A stretch of DNA of 8,829 nt from Candidatus Omnitrophota bacterium (GTDB lineage Bacteria > Omnitrophota > Gorgyraeia > Zapsychrales > Zapsychraceae). The notes beneath the pieces were generated by a model. That model was not told where the DNA came from. It did not search any database and worked only from the letters and a program-made list of their open reading frames with translations. Positions 1 through 5,880 of this stretch are shown in pieces. A program made the translations under genes and the position numbers. Numbering within the stretch: position 1 is the stretch's first letter; the number at the start of each line of letters is the position of its first letter. The stretch lies in contig JAGQKQ010000066.1 of NCBI GenBank assembly GCA_020430005.1, forward strand, positions 1-8,829, given 5' to 3'.

Positions 1-1057
1 AACGATTCAATTTCTGACGCACTTGATGCTTTGTACCGCCGACCTCATCAACAACATCTTCTAATTTATGTTTACCATTCGACACCGCGATCAATAATGA
101 CGATATAATCCTGTTCCCTTTTCCATTACATAAATCATTAATGATAAGTTCAAAATGACGGCTGATCACACCCCATTTATCAAAGATCGTGTTTTCTACC
201 GCCTGCGACAATAACGGCATATAGATTTCCGACTGCTTATAAATCGCGCTGAGATTGTTTAATTCACGGCAAATAAGACTTAAATAAAGTGGATAGCCTC
301 CCGTAAAGTCCGTCAGGAAATTGCGAAGGTGCATACCGATATTATGCTCTTTAATGCTTTGCTCAATGAACTTTTGGCTGCTTTCATGATCGAAAGGCTC
401 CACATCAACAATTTCAAAATTACCGAAAAGCAAGGAAAGTTTCTCAGCCAAAATCTTTTTGGCCAAACTGGGATAGGAACTGGCTACGATGTAAAGACAC
501 CGCTTTTGCGTCATGATTTTCTTACCCAGCTCCTGGAAAATATTCGGAATAGGATAATCTTCAATATTCTGAAACTCATCAAGAATCAGGACACAAAATT
601 TACCGGACTCGTTGGTAAAAATTTCGGGCAGTGTCAAAAGCCCCAAAAAACAATCTGCCAACTTCTTACCTTCAAACGCGGCCTGTATTTTTCGGATGAC
701 CTGCACAGTGTGCGGAATGCGGGACTTTACACTTTCCAATAAAAGATTCAAATCTTCATGAAGCGGTAAATGCTGACTTTTTGAGAAATTGTATAGAAGG
801 GTCGTTACAAACTTATGGAAAAAATAATTAAAATCTTTGTTTTCCAGATCCAGATAAATCGTTGTAACATCCGGATCATCAAAGCGCGTTAAGAAACGAT
901 AAAAAAGTGAGCTCTTCCCTACATACTTATTACCCAGCAACGCCACGTTTTGACGATAGCCGTCTTTGAGATCAAGGATACGCCGCTCCAAAAGTTCCAG
1001 CGAGCTTTGTCGTCCAAAAAATTGTTCATCAATATTAATAGAATTCATTGACGTCAT
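1..1057 (-). CDS. AAA/STAND-type ATPase with partial winged-helix region (C-terminus beyond window)
   Basis: A frame of 352 codons open to the left window edge, with no stop visible. The start is ATG at 1057, overlapping the nlpD TGA by 4 bp; a second ATG at 1048 is possible. There is no ribosome site, so coupling to nlpD is likely. The N-terminus FFGRQSSLELLERRI and Walker A GNKYVGKSSL (42-51) are followed by Walker B FCVLILDEFQNI (154-165; Asp160, Glu161) and a sensor-like strand YIVASSYPSLAK. After that comes DVEPFDHESSQKF and a segment GGYPLYLSLICREL typical of archaeal-type ATPase_2 proteins. Near the edge, from about residue 310, lies the start of a probable winged-helix region (RIISSLLIAVSNGKHKLEDV). 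No signal peptide or membrane segment. The function is unknown: such ATPases serve as signalling or regulatory switches, and the proteins after the edge would help. Confidence 0.85.
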   Translation of the reverse strand, partial: MTSMNSINIDEQFFGRQSSLELLERRILDLKDGYRQNVALLGNKYVGKSSLFYRFLTRFDDPDVTTIYLDLENKDFNYFFHKFVTTLLYNFSKSQHLPLHEDLNLLLESVKSRIPHTVQVIRKIQAAFEGKKLADCFLGLLTLPEIFTNESGKFCVLILDEFQNIEDYPIPNIFQELGKKIMTQKRCLYIVASSYPSLAKKILAEKLSLLFGNFEIVDVEPFDHESSQKFIEQSIKEHNIGMHLRNFLTDFTGGYPLYLSLICRELNNLSAIYKQSEIYMPLLSQAVENTIFDKWGVISRHFELIINDLCNGKGNRIISSLLIAVSNGKHKLEDVVDEVGGTKHQVRQKLNR

Positions 1058-1740
1058 GGTAAATAATGCAATGGATTATCTTCTCTCGAATTTTTTCGCA
1101 CTTCAAAATGTAAAAAAGCCAAATGATTCAGCCGACCGACATAAGCAATCGGACTGTTCTTCTTTACCTGATCTCCGACAGAGACAAGGATCTTTGAATT
1201 ATTGGCATAGACGGTATGAAAACCATCAGAATGCGCCAATATTACTGTGTAACCATAACCGTTCAAATAATCAGCAAAAACAACCGTTCCGCTACGGGAA
1301 GACTTGACTGGCTCCCCTTCGGGAACCTTAATCGCAATACCTTTGTTAAAACCTCCATCGGAAGAGGGCTGTCCGAAATACTGAATCACGCGGCCTTTAA
1401 CCGGCCAGATAAAATTATCATCCGTCTCCTGAAGATCCAGAATGATTTCCATCACATGTTCCGCACCAGGGATTAAAATTAATTGATTCTTTTCAATCTG
1501 TGCGGCATCGGGAATATTATTTGTTTCAACAATTTCGTTTATGTCAATATTGTAGGCTTTAGCAATCCGCCACAATGTTTCCCCAGGCTTTACTTTATGA
1601 TAGACGCCCTGAATTTCTTCAACAGGCTCCAGCTCAACCGTTGACGGCGGAACATACATCTCATTGTCAACAGGAAGTCCGGCACAACCAGACAATATAC
1701 TCACCACGGCACAGGATATTAGAAAATTCCTTAATGTCAT
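1054..1740 (-). CDS. nlpD: NlpD-like lipoprotein with LysM and degenerate LytM (M23) domains
   Basis: A 228-residue envelope lipoprotein. The signal peptide ends in the lipobox LSGC with lipidated Cys19; Ala20 at +2 favours the outer membrane under the E. coli rule. A LysM domain (about 47-91, KVKPGETLWRIAKAYNIDI) binds peptidoglycan. The LytM/M23 domain (about 110-217) is degenerate: the HxGxD pair is replaced by Asn132 and Ala136, the YAH histidine by Asn180, and the HLH motif by F-L-H (209-211). NlpD and EnvC lack these zinc ligands and instead activate cell-division amidases, so that role is inferred. The ending NPLHYLP also matches NlpD. The ATG at 1740 is the only start after an upstream in-frame stop and sits in an 18-bp palindrome. 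Its stop overlaps the next gene as ATGA. Confidence 0.91.
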   Translation of the reverse strand: MTLRNFLISCAVVSILSGCAGLPVDNEMYVPPSTVELEPVEEIQGVYHKVKPGETLWRIAKAYNIDINEIVETNNIPDAAQIEKNQLILIPGAEHVMEIILDLQETDDNFIWPVKGRVIQYFGQPSSDGGFNKGIAIKVPEGEPVKSSRSGTVVFADYLNGYGYTVILAHSDGFHTVYANNSKILVSVGDQVKKNSPIAYVGRLNHLAFLHFEVRKNSREDNPLHYLP

Positions 1741-1748
1741 GACATTAA
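1731..1748. promoter_or_regulatory. Perfect 18-bp palindrome centred on the nlpD start codon
   Basis: Positions 1731-1748 read TTAATGTCATGACATTAA, which is identical to its reverse complement. The nlpD ATG (1740-1738) is in the centre. As RNA it can form a 7-bp stem with a CAUG loop holding part of the start codon; as DNA it could be a dimer-type operator. A TAATAT hexamer lies just upstream (1755-1750) but has no good -35 partner at 16-18 bp. The function is inferred. Confidence 0.45.
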
Positions 1749-1774
1749 AATATTATCGTAACGCATTTATTCAA

Positions 1775-2410
1775 TCATCCTCCCATCAATTGATGAAAGT
1801 TTTGACTCGCCAGAGCCGGATTTTTATGCCGGCAAATAGCGCGACATACCGCGATACGGTCAACCCCTAAAGACAGAAGTTGCTTAAGGTTTGAAGTTTC
1901 AATGCCCCCTATAGCAAAAACAGGCAACGAGATGTTTCGATAAACTTTGGATAATAATTCCAGATCCATCGGATTGCGTCCCGGTTTGGTAAGCGTTTTA
2001 TAAACAGAACCGAATCCAATATAATCCGCCCCCTCTTGCTCGGCCTTGCGCGCACGCGCATAGGTCTGACAAGATTTTCCGACAAGAAACTGTTTATTCA
2101 GAATTTTCCGGGCGTCGGCGATATCGATATCCTCTTGTCCCAGATGAACACCGTCCGCCCCAGACAACAAGGCCAAATCCAGACGGTCATTCACGATATA
2201 AAGAGCCCTGCCGGCGGTTAACTTTATCATTTTCCTGGAAAATTCCAGAATCGCTTTAGCATCACCATTTTTGTCTCTCAACTGGAAAATAGTGACGCCG
2301 TTATCAATAACCTGTTTTGCTATTTCAAAGAGCTCCTGGTACGTATTGACTTGTGTATCCAGAATAAGATAAATCTTAGAACGTTTTAATAATTTTCTTC
2401 TCGAGAGCAT
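1775..2410 (-). CDS. thiE: Thiamine-phosphate synthase
   Basis: ThiE (211 residues, the usual length) joins HMP-PP with hydroxyethylthiazole phosphate to make thiamine phosphate. The TIM-barrel motifs are present: FQLRDKNGDAK, IVNDRLDLALLSGADGVHLGQED (substrate and Mg2+/diphosphate site), GADYIGFGSVYKTLTKPGR, FAIGGI and GVDRIAVCRAI. The usual GxS(T/C)H(S/T) loop reads GKSCQT, with Gln where His is common. The ATG start at 2410 lies 35 bp inside thiD2 and has no ribosome site, so translation is probably coupled to thiD2. Many relatives carry these two activities as one fused protein. The core begins at SKIYLILD, so the first 11 residues are read from the overlap. nlpD follows after 34 bp. Confidence 0.93.
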   Translation of the reverse strand: MLSRRKLLKRSKIYLILDTQVNTYQELFEIAKQVIDNGVTIFQLRDKNGDAKAILEFSRKMIKLTAGRALYIVNDRLDLALLSGADGVHLGQEDIDIADARKILNKQFLVGKSCQTYARARKAEQEGADYIGFGSVYKTLTKPGRNPMDLELLSKVYRNISLPVFAIGGIETSNLKQLLSLGVDRIAVCRAICRHKNPALASQNFHQLMGG

Positions 2411-2792
2411 AAATCGTATATCGTATATCTTTTAAATCAACCGACTTTCCGGGTTTAACCAGCTTAACCATTTCTTCCAGCACTCTAACCGATTCTTTTG
2501 CCCTCTGAGAATTCGCGTAAAACACATCGACCACATTTTTGCGTTTCAACTCCGATGCTGTTGTTGCCTTGCCGACATCTTCTTCAATGTTTCTTGCAAC
2601 AATCAAACGTTTTATTTTCAACGCGCCGATACTGTCCGTCAACTGATGCCGGACATCCTTATACCGTTTTGTGATGGTTTTCTGATCCAGAACAAAACGG
2701 CAAATATCTTCACAGACCCTTAAAGCCTCTTTAGCCCGGTTAAAATTCGCGTCAATAATACGCAATAACTTTTGTTCCTCTATCCCGCGCAC
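2376..2792 (-). CDS. thiD2: ThiD2-family hydroxymethylpyrimidine phosphate kinase (stand-alone)
   Basis: A 138-residue protein matching the ThiD2 domain, a small family (about 130 residues) often found as the N-terminal part of ThiE in cyanobacteria and other bacteria. It phosphorylates HMP-P to HMP-PP for thiamine synthesis, without the HMP kinase activity of ThiD. The family signature is RIIDANFNRAKEALRVCED near the N-terminus, then ARNIEEDVGK, NSQRAKESVRVLEEMVK and the end DIRYTIYALEKK. It is alpha-helical and has no membrane segment. The neighbour is thiE, which uses its product. The start is uncertain: GTG at 2792 overlaps hldC by 13 bp with little ribosome-site support, whereas TTG at 2765 (129 residues, beginning just before RIIDAN) has AGAGG upstream. 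The 3' end overlaps thiE by 35 bp. Confidence 0.85.
   Translation of the reverse strand: MRGIEEQKLLRIIDANFNRAKEALRVCEDICRFVLDQKTITKRYKDVRHQLTDSIGALKIKRLIVARNIEEDVGKATTASELKRKNVVDVFYANSQRAKESVRVLEEMVKLVKPGKSVDLKDIRYTIYALEKKIIKTF
2413..2429. repeat. 7-bp tandem repeat (about 2.4 copies) at the thiD2-thiE junction
   Basis: The plus strand has period-7 repeats of TCGTATA from 2414 to 2427, with the period extending over 2413-2429. It lies within the last part of thiD2 and ends 3 bp upstream of the thiE ATG. Because the unit is not a multiple of three, changing the copy number shifts the thiD2 frame. Removing exactly one unit joins thiD2 in frame with the thiE start codon. Confidence 0.9.
2777..2781 (-). 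promoter_or_regulatory. Possible Shine-Dalgarno for an alternative TTG start of thiD2
   Basis: AGAGG on the minus strand lies 11 nt before the TTG at 2765, while the GTG at 2792 has no clear ribosome site. A start at 2765 would place the first residues next to the conserved RIIDAN segment and leave a 14-bp gap from hldC instead of an overlap. Evidence is from sequence only. Confidence 0.4.
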
Positions 2793-3268
2793 TTTTTTAC
2801 AACCGTCTTCACAATGTTCGTTGTCGATAAATTCGGCATATACCGGATCAATTCCACCTTCCCGCCATTGGCCTTTACAATGTCACTGCCGACAACTTCT
2901 TTTCCCTTCCAATCCGCTCCTTTAATTAAGACATCAGGTTTTAAGGCCTTAATCACATTCAGCGGCGTCTCTTCCTTAAAAATGGTAACGTAATCAACAC
3001 ATTCTAACGCGGCCAGTATGCCGGCGCGCTCGCGCTCCGGAATAATCGGCCGTTGCGGACCTTTGATTTTCTTAACCGAAGCATCACTATTAAGTCCAAT
3101 AACAAGTACCCGGCCGTTTTTTTTCGCGGCCTGCAAATAACTCACATGCCCATAATGAAGAATGTCAAAACAACCGTTTGTAAAAGCAATTGTCTTGCCT
3201 TTTGACCGTTCCCGGGCAATCGTTTTTTTTAAAGAGGCCAGTGCTAATATTTTGTTTTTTGGACGCAA
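2780..3268 (-). CDS. hldC: D-glycero-beta-D-manno-heptose 1-phosphate adenylyltransferase (HldE C-terminal domain type)
   Basis: A 162-residue nucleotidyltransferase equal to the C-terminal half of E. coli HldE (RfaE), which makes ADP-D-glycero-beta-D-manno-heptose from heptose 1-phosphate and ATP. The HxGH-type motif is in FTNGCFDILHYGHVSYLQAA. Further family blocks are GLNSDASVKKIKGPQRPI, AALECVDYV, KPDVLIKGADW and the closing NLSTTNIV. The kinase half of HldE and the GmhB phosphatase are absent from the window and must be encoded elsewhere if the pathway is complete. The start is TTG at 3268, 3 bp after the gmhA stop. An in-frame stop lies directly upstream and no clear ribosome site is seen, so translation is probably coupled; a CTG nine codons later is the only other near candidate. 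The stop overlaps the next gene if that gene starts at GTG. Confidence 0.94.
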   Translation of the reverse strand: MRPKNKILALASLKKTIARERSKGKTIAFTNGCFDILHYGHVSYLQAAKKNGRVLVIGLNSDASVKKIKGPQRPIIPERERAGILAALECVDYVTIFKEETPLNVIKALKPDVLIKGADWKGKEVVGSDIVKANGGKVELIRYMPNLSTTNIVKTVVKKCAG

Positions 3269-3271
3269 CGT

Positions 3272-3835
3272 TTAAATATTTTCTTCGACCAATTCGCAAA
3301 TACAATGCGCAACACAAAGATGTGATTCCTGAATCCTTGCCGTACTCTGCGAAGGGACAATGATACTGACATCCGTCATTGATGCCAAAGCCCCGCCTTC
3401 ATGGCCGGTTAATGATATCGTTTTTAATCCTAATTCTTTCGCCTTTTTAATACCTTCCACAACATTTCCGGAATTACCACTGGTTGATATCCCGACAGCT
3501 ACATCACCCTTTTTAGCCAGCCCTTCTAATTGACGGGCAAAAATAATATCAAGACTATAGTCATTTCCCAAAGCCGTTAAAATGGATGTATCCGTTGTCA
3601 AAGCTATCGCGGGAAGGGCTCGCCGTTCTTTTTGAAAACGCCCGATAAATTCAGCGGCAATATGCTGACTATCCGCGGCCGAACCGCCGTTACCAAAAAA
3701 GAAAACAGTTCCGCCATTATTAATCGCAGTTAAAATTGTTGATGCCGCTTCAGAAATTTTTTCAACATTCTTGGCCAACGCCTTTTCTTTAACAGCGATT
3801 GATTCTTTAAAAATTCTTTCGATAGTGTCTTTCAT
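3272..3835 (-). CDS. gmhA: Sedoheptulose 7-phosphate isomerase
   Basis: GmhA (187 residues) converts sedoheptulose 7-phosphate to D-glycero-D-manno-heptose 7-phosphate, the first step of ADP-heptose synthesis for the LPS inner core. It is a SIS-domain protein, with the phosphate-binding stretches FGNGGSAADSQH, ALTTDTSILTALGNDY and STSGNSGNVV. The zinc/catalytic residues of the family fall in the right spacing: His58 and Glu62 (QHIAAE), Gln169 and His177 (IQESHLCVAH). These separate it from DiaA, the closely related replication regulator. The ATG start has GGAG 10 nt upstream, 5 bp after pfkA. The adenylyltransferase of the same pathway follows 3 bp downstream. Confidence 0.95.
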   Translation of the reverse strand: MKDTIERIFKESIAVKEKALAKNVEKISEAASTILTAINNGGTVFFFGNGGSAADSQHIAAEFIGRFQKERRALPAIALTTDTSILTALGNDYSLDIIFARQLEGLAKKGDVAVGISTSGNSGNVVEGIKKAKELGLKTISLTGHEGGALASMTDVSIIVPSQSTARIQESHLCVAHCICELVEENI

Positions 3836-3840
3836 ATTTT

Positions 3841-4854
3841 TTAAGCTCCAAAAACTTGAGCGATTTCATAAAGGTCAGGATTGATTTCTTTATGTTTGCG
3901 CACAGCCTGCTCAATGTCAACAAAACGAACACGATTATCTTTTAAACTTGTCATCTTACCAAATTGACCTTCGGTAATCATTTCCACCGCACGCACACCA
4001 AACCTTGTTCCCAGAATACGATCAAAGGCCGTCGGGGTTCCTCCACGCTGAATATGTCCTAAAACGCTAACACGGGTTTCGTAACCTGTATTTTCTTCAA
4101 TAAGGCTGGCCAAAAGTTCTCCAATATTACTGATACGGCGTGTTCCGCCAAGCTCAGCATTAGTATGCCCTTCAATCCTGGCTCCTTCGGAGACAACGAT
4201 GATACTGAAAGACTTTCCCCGGCTATGTCGGGAGCGCAAAGTCTTACTGACTTGATCAATATCAATGGGATATTCCGGAATAAGAATAATATCCGCACCG
4301 CCGGCCAGTCCCGCTTCCAATGCAATCCAGCCTGTATAGCGGCCCATAACTTCAATAACAATAATACGATGATGACTTTCCGCCGTGGTGTGTAAACGGT
4401 CAATACATTCGGTCGCAATATTAACGGCTGTATCAAACCCAAAGGCATAATCTGTTCCGCTTAACGCGTTATCGATAGATTTCGGCACACCGACGACAGG
4501 AAAAGAGAATTGCTTGTGAAGATCAAGGGCAATCTTTAATGTGTCTTCTCCCCCGATCGCGATAACCGCATCCATGCCGGACCGTTTGAAATTCTCATAA
4601 ATTGTTTTCATTTGATCTTCTTCGAGGGGAGGAATAAGGCGGCTGGTTCCTAAGATAGTTCCACCGCGGTCGATAATGCCCGATGTTATGCGCAAGTCCA
4701 GAATACGCATATCACTTTGAACCAAACCCATCCATCCGTTCTTGATTCCTGTCACCACGTAACCTTCCTGCATGGCTTTACGAACGACAGCACGAATAAC
4801 GGAATTCAGTCCCGGACAATCAGCCCCGCCAGTTAAGACACCAATCTTTTTCAT
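3841..4854 (-). CDS. pfkA: 6-phosphofructokinase, probably pyrophosphate-dependent (mixed-substrate group III type)
   Basis: A 337-residue phosphofructokinase that phosphorylates fructose 6-phosphate. Family motifs are TGGADCPGLNSVIRA (11-25 region), RGGTILGTSR (63-72), FGFDTAV, EVMGRYTGWIA and LGHIQRGGTPTAFDR (catalytic-site His267/Arg270). Phosphoryl-donor residues are Asp104 in GGEDT and Lys125 in GVPKSID. ATP-dependent enzymes have Gly at position 104, and the Asp-plus-Lys pair is the established signature of PPi-dependent enzymes, so PPi use is inferred. The catalytic base is Asp128 (SIDN). The next acidic residue of the usual TIDND motif is Ala130 here, which is unusual. A PPi enzyme would be reversible and unlikely to show the allostery of E. 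coli PfkA. The ATG start has no strong ribosome site; gmhA follows after 5 bp. Confidence 0.93.
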   Translation of the reverse strand: MKKIGVLTGGADCPGLNSVIRAVVRKAMQEGYVVTGIKNGWMGLVQSDMRILDLRITSGIIDRGGTILGTSRLIPPLEEDQMKTIYENFKRSGMDAVIAIGGEDTLKIALDLHKQFSFPVVGVPKSIDNALSGTDYAFGFDTAVNIATECIDRLHTTAESHHRIIVIEVMGRYTGWIALEAGLAGGADIILIPEYPIDIDQVSKTLRSRHSRGKSFSIIVVSEGARIEGHTNAELGGTRRISNIGELLASLIEENTGYETRVSVLGHIQRGGTPTAFDRILGTRFGVRAVEMITEGQFGKMTSLKDNRVRFVDIEQAVRKHKEINPDLYEIAQVFGA

Positions 4855-4897
4855 AAATATCTTTTTTTAGCACGTACTTTTTAGATCTAACGTCTTG
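4855..4897. other. Longest intergenic gap (amaP-pfkA), possible weak internal signal
   Basis: This 43-bp stretch is the longest non-coding segment. It contains the perfect 10-bp palindrome TTAGATCTAA (4881-4890) and, overlapping the amaP stop, a weak hairpin with arms CTAAC and GTTAG (4887-4901). The AT-rich run before pfkA has no good Shine-Dalgarno. The hairpin is too short and has no U-tract in the right place, so it is not called a terminator. A promoter for pfkA is possible but no convincing -35/-10 pair was found. Confidence 0.35.
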
Positions 4898-5530
4898 TTA
4901 GGCCCGGTATCCCTGAAAAGGTATGTTTGGTGGATTTTCTTCCTTCTCAGGAGCCTCTTCTTCTTTTTTCTTTTGCTTAACCTTGGATCGTCCCAGGATA
5001 ATCTTACCGACATAAATATTGATATCAATTTTTTCTTCAATGCCGATTGTATCCTGAATTTTCTGCGTAACCATTTCCTGTATTTTGGATGTCATTTCAG
5101 GAATATTTTCTTCGGAAATCAAGGCCATTTTTATTCTGACGGATAAACCTTTACGCGAAGCTGTTATACTTGTCCTCGCGTCCTTAACTTCCGCCTGCTG
5201 GCTAATGAGACGCTTGATTAAATCCTCTAACGCAAACAAAGAAACACTGACGCGACCTGAAGGATTGTCGAAAGCGATAATTTTATCCCGGCGCACATTA
5301 ACGGAAAAGACTTTATAAAAAACAAAATTCTCAAATAAAAGAAATAATGCTAAACAGGCAAAAGCTGCCCGCAAGTTTTCATCGGAATGGATTCCGGTGG
5401 CTATTATGAAAAATGTTTCTAAATCTATAGAAAATATCCACCACTGAAGCACAAAAAGAAGAATAAATCCGGCAAGAAACATCATGGTCATGACATGCAA
5501 CAGGACTGTGATCCGTTTTATAAAATTCAT
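4898..5530 (-). CDS. amaP: AmaP-like alkaline shock response membrane anchor protein
   Basis: A 210-residue membrane protein resembling AmaP, the anchor of Asp23. Two hydrophobic N-terminal segments are visible (about residues 8-33 and 52-72). They are followed by the AmaP-like block DNPSGRVSVSLFALEDLIKRL, a soluble alpha/beta domain with structure similar to Asp23 (residues about 95-176), and a lysine/glutamate-rich tail (181-200) ending in PPNIPFQGYRA. Its start lies 2 bp after the Asp23-family gene, with an AGGGG/GGAG ribosome site just upstream. The gene pair, topology and conserved block make the call good, but the protein is longer and more charged at its C-terminus than a minimal AmaP. 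A 43-bp gap, the longest in the window, separates it from pfkA. Confidence 0.83.
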   Translation of the reverse strand: MNFIKRITVLLHVMTMMFLAGFILLFVLQWWIFSIDLETFFIIATGIHSDENLRAAFACLALFLLFENFVFYKVFSVNVRRDKIIAFDNPSGRVSVSLFALEDLIKRLISQQAEVKDARTSITASRKGLSVRIKMALISEENIPEMTSKIQEMVTQKIQDTIGIEEKIDINIYVGKIILGRSKVKQKKKEEEAPEKEENPPNIPFQGYRA

Positions 5531-5532
5531 GA

Positions 5533-5880
5533 CTACCCCCTCTCCACACCCTGAACATTAACATCAATGTCCTTTAACTGGATGTCGACCGTTTTTTCAA
5601 TAGCCTGTTTCAACGCATCCTGAATCTTAACGCCGGTATTCGGAATATTCATTCCATACCGGACATAAACTTTCACTTCCAGACTGGCCTGGCCTTTTTC
5701 GTCAACTTTGACATTGATGCCCGGGAAACTTTTCTGCCCAAATAGTTTCATCACTTTCGTCGAGAAATCAGCTTTCGGCAGACTAACGCCATCGATTTCG
5801 CTGATGGCTGTAGCAACAACCTCTTCAATAACTTTTTTGTGGACCTGCACGGCTCCTAGATCGAGCTTCTCCTCAGACAA
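5533..5880 (-). CDS. Asp23/Gls24 family envelope stress protein
   Basis: A small (115 residues) cytoplasmic Asp23/Gls24-family protein. The family pattern is visible: LGAVQVHKKVIEEVVATAIS, then EIDGV, then the beta-strand segment SLEVKVYVRYGMNIPNTGVKIQDALKQAI and the closing DIDVNVQGVE. In Staphylococcus aureus Asp23 is tethered to the membrane by AmaP and affects cell-wall stress responses; the gene 2 bp downstream here encodes an AmaP-like protein, so the pair is likely to work the same way. The chosen start is TTG at 5880, zero bases after the accC stop. It is supported by a perfect AGGAGG 8 nt upstream and by the family N-terminus, which would be lost with a later start. The role in diderm bacteria is not established. 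Confidence 0.9.
   Translation of the reverse strand: MSEEKLDLGAVQVHKKVIEEVVATAISEIDGVSLPKADFSTKVMKLFGQKSFPGINVKVDEKGQASLEVKVYVRYGMNIPNTGVKIQDALKQAIEKTVDIQLKDIDVNVQGVERG

Noticed and set aside
329..742. 137-residue open frame on the plus strand
   Set aside because: It is in register antisense to the well-supported minus-strand ATPase, with no family motif or good ribosome site.
2376..2410. thiE as a pseudogene broken by a frameshift from thiD2
   Set aside because: Both frames have full-length, motif-complete proteins, and thiE has its own ATG at 2410; a split fusion is kept as a finding, not as a pseudogene.
3272..3835. DiaA-type replication regulator
   Set aside because: Zinc and catalytic residues of GmhA are intact and the heptose adenylyltransferase follows directly.
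4059..4448. 129-residue minus-strand frame inside pfkA
   Set aside because: It is out of frame with the intact pfkA, whose motifs span the same bases, and shows no domain of its own.
4887..4901. CTAAC/GTTAG hairpin as a terminator after amaP
   Set aside because: The stem is only 5 bp and AT-rich, overlaps the stop codon, and no U-tract follows it correctly.
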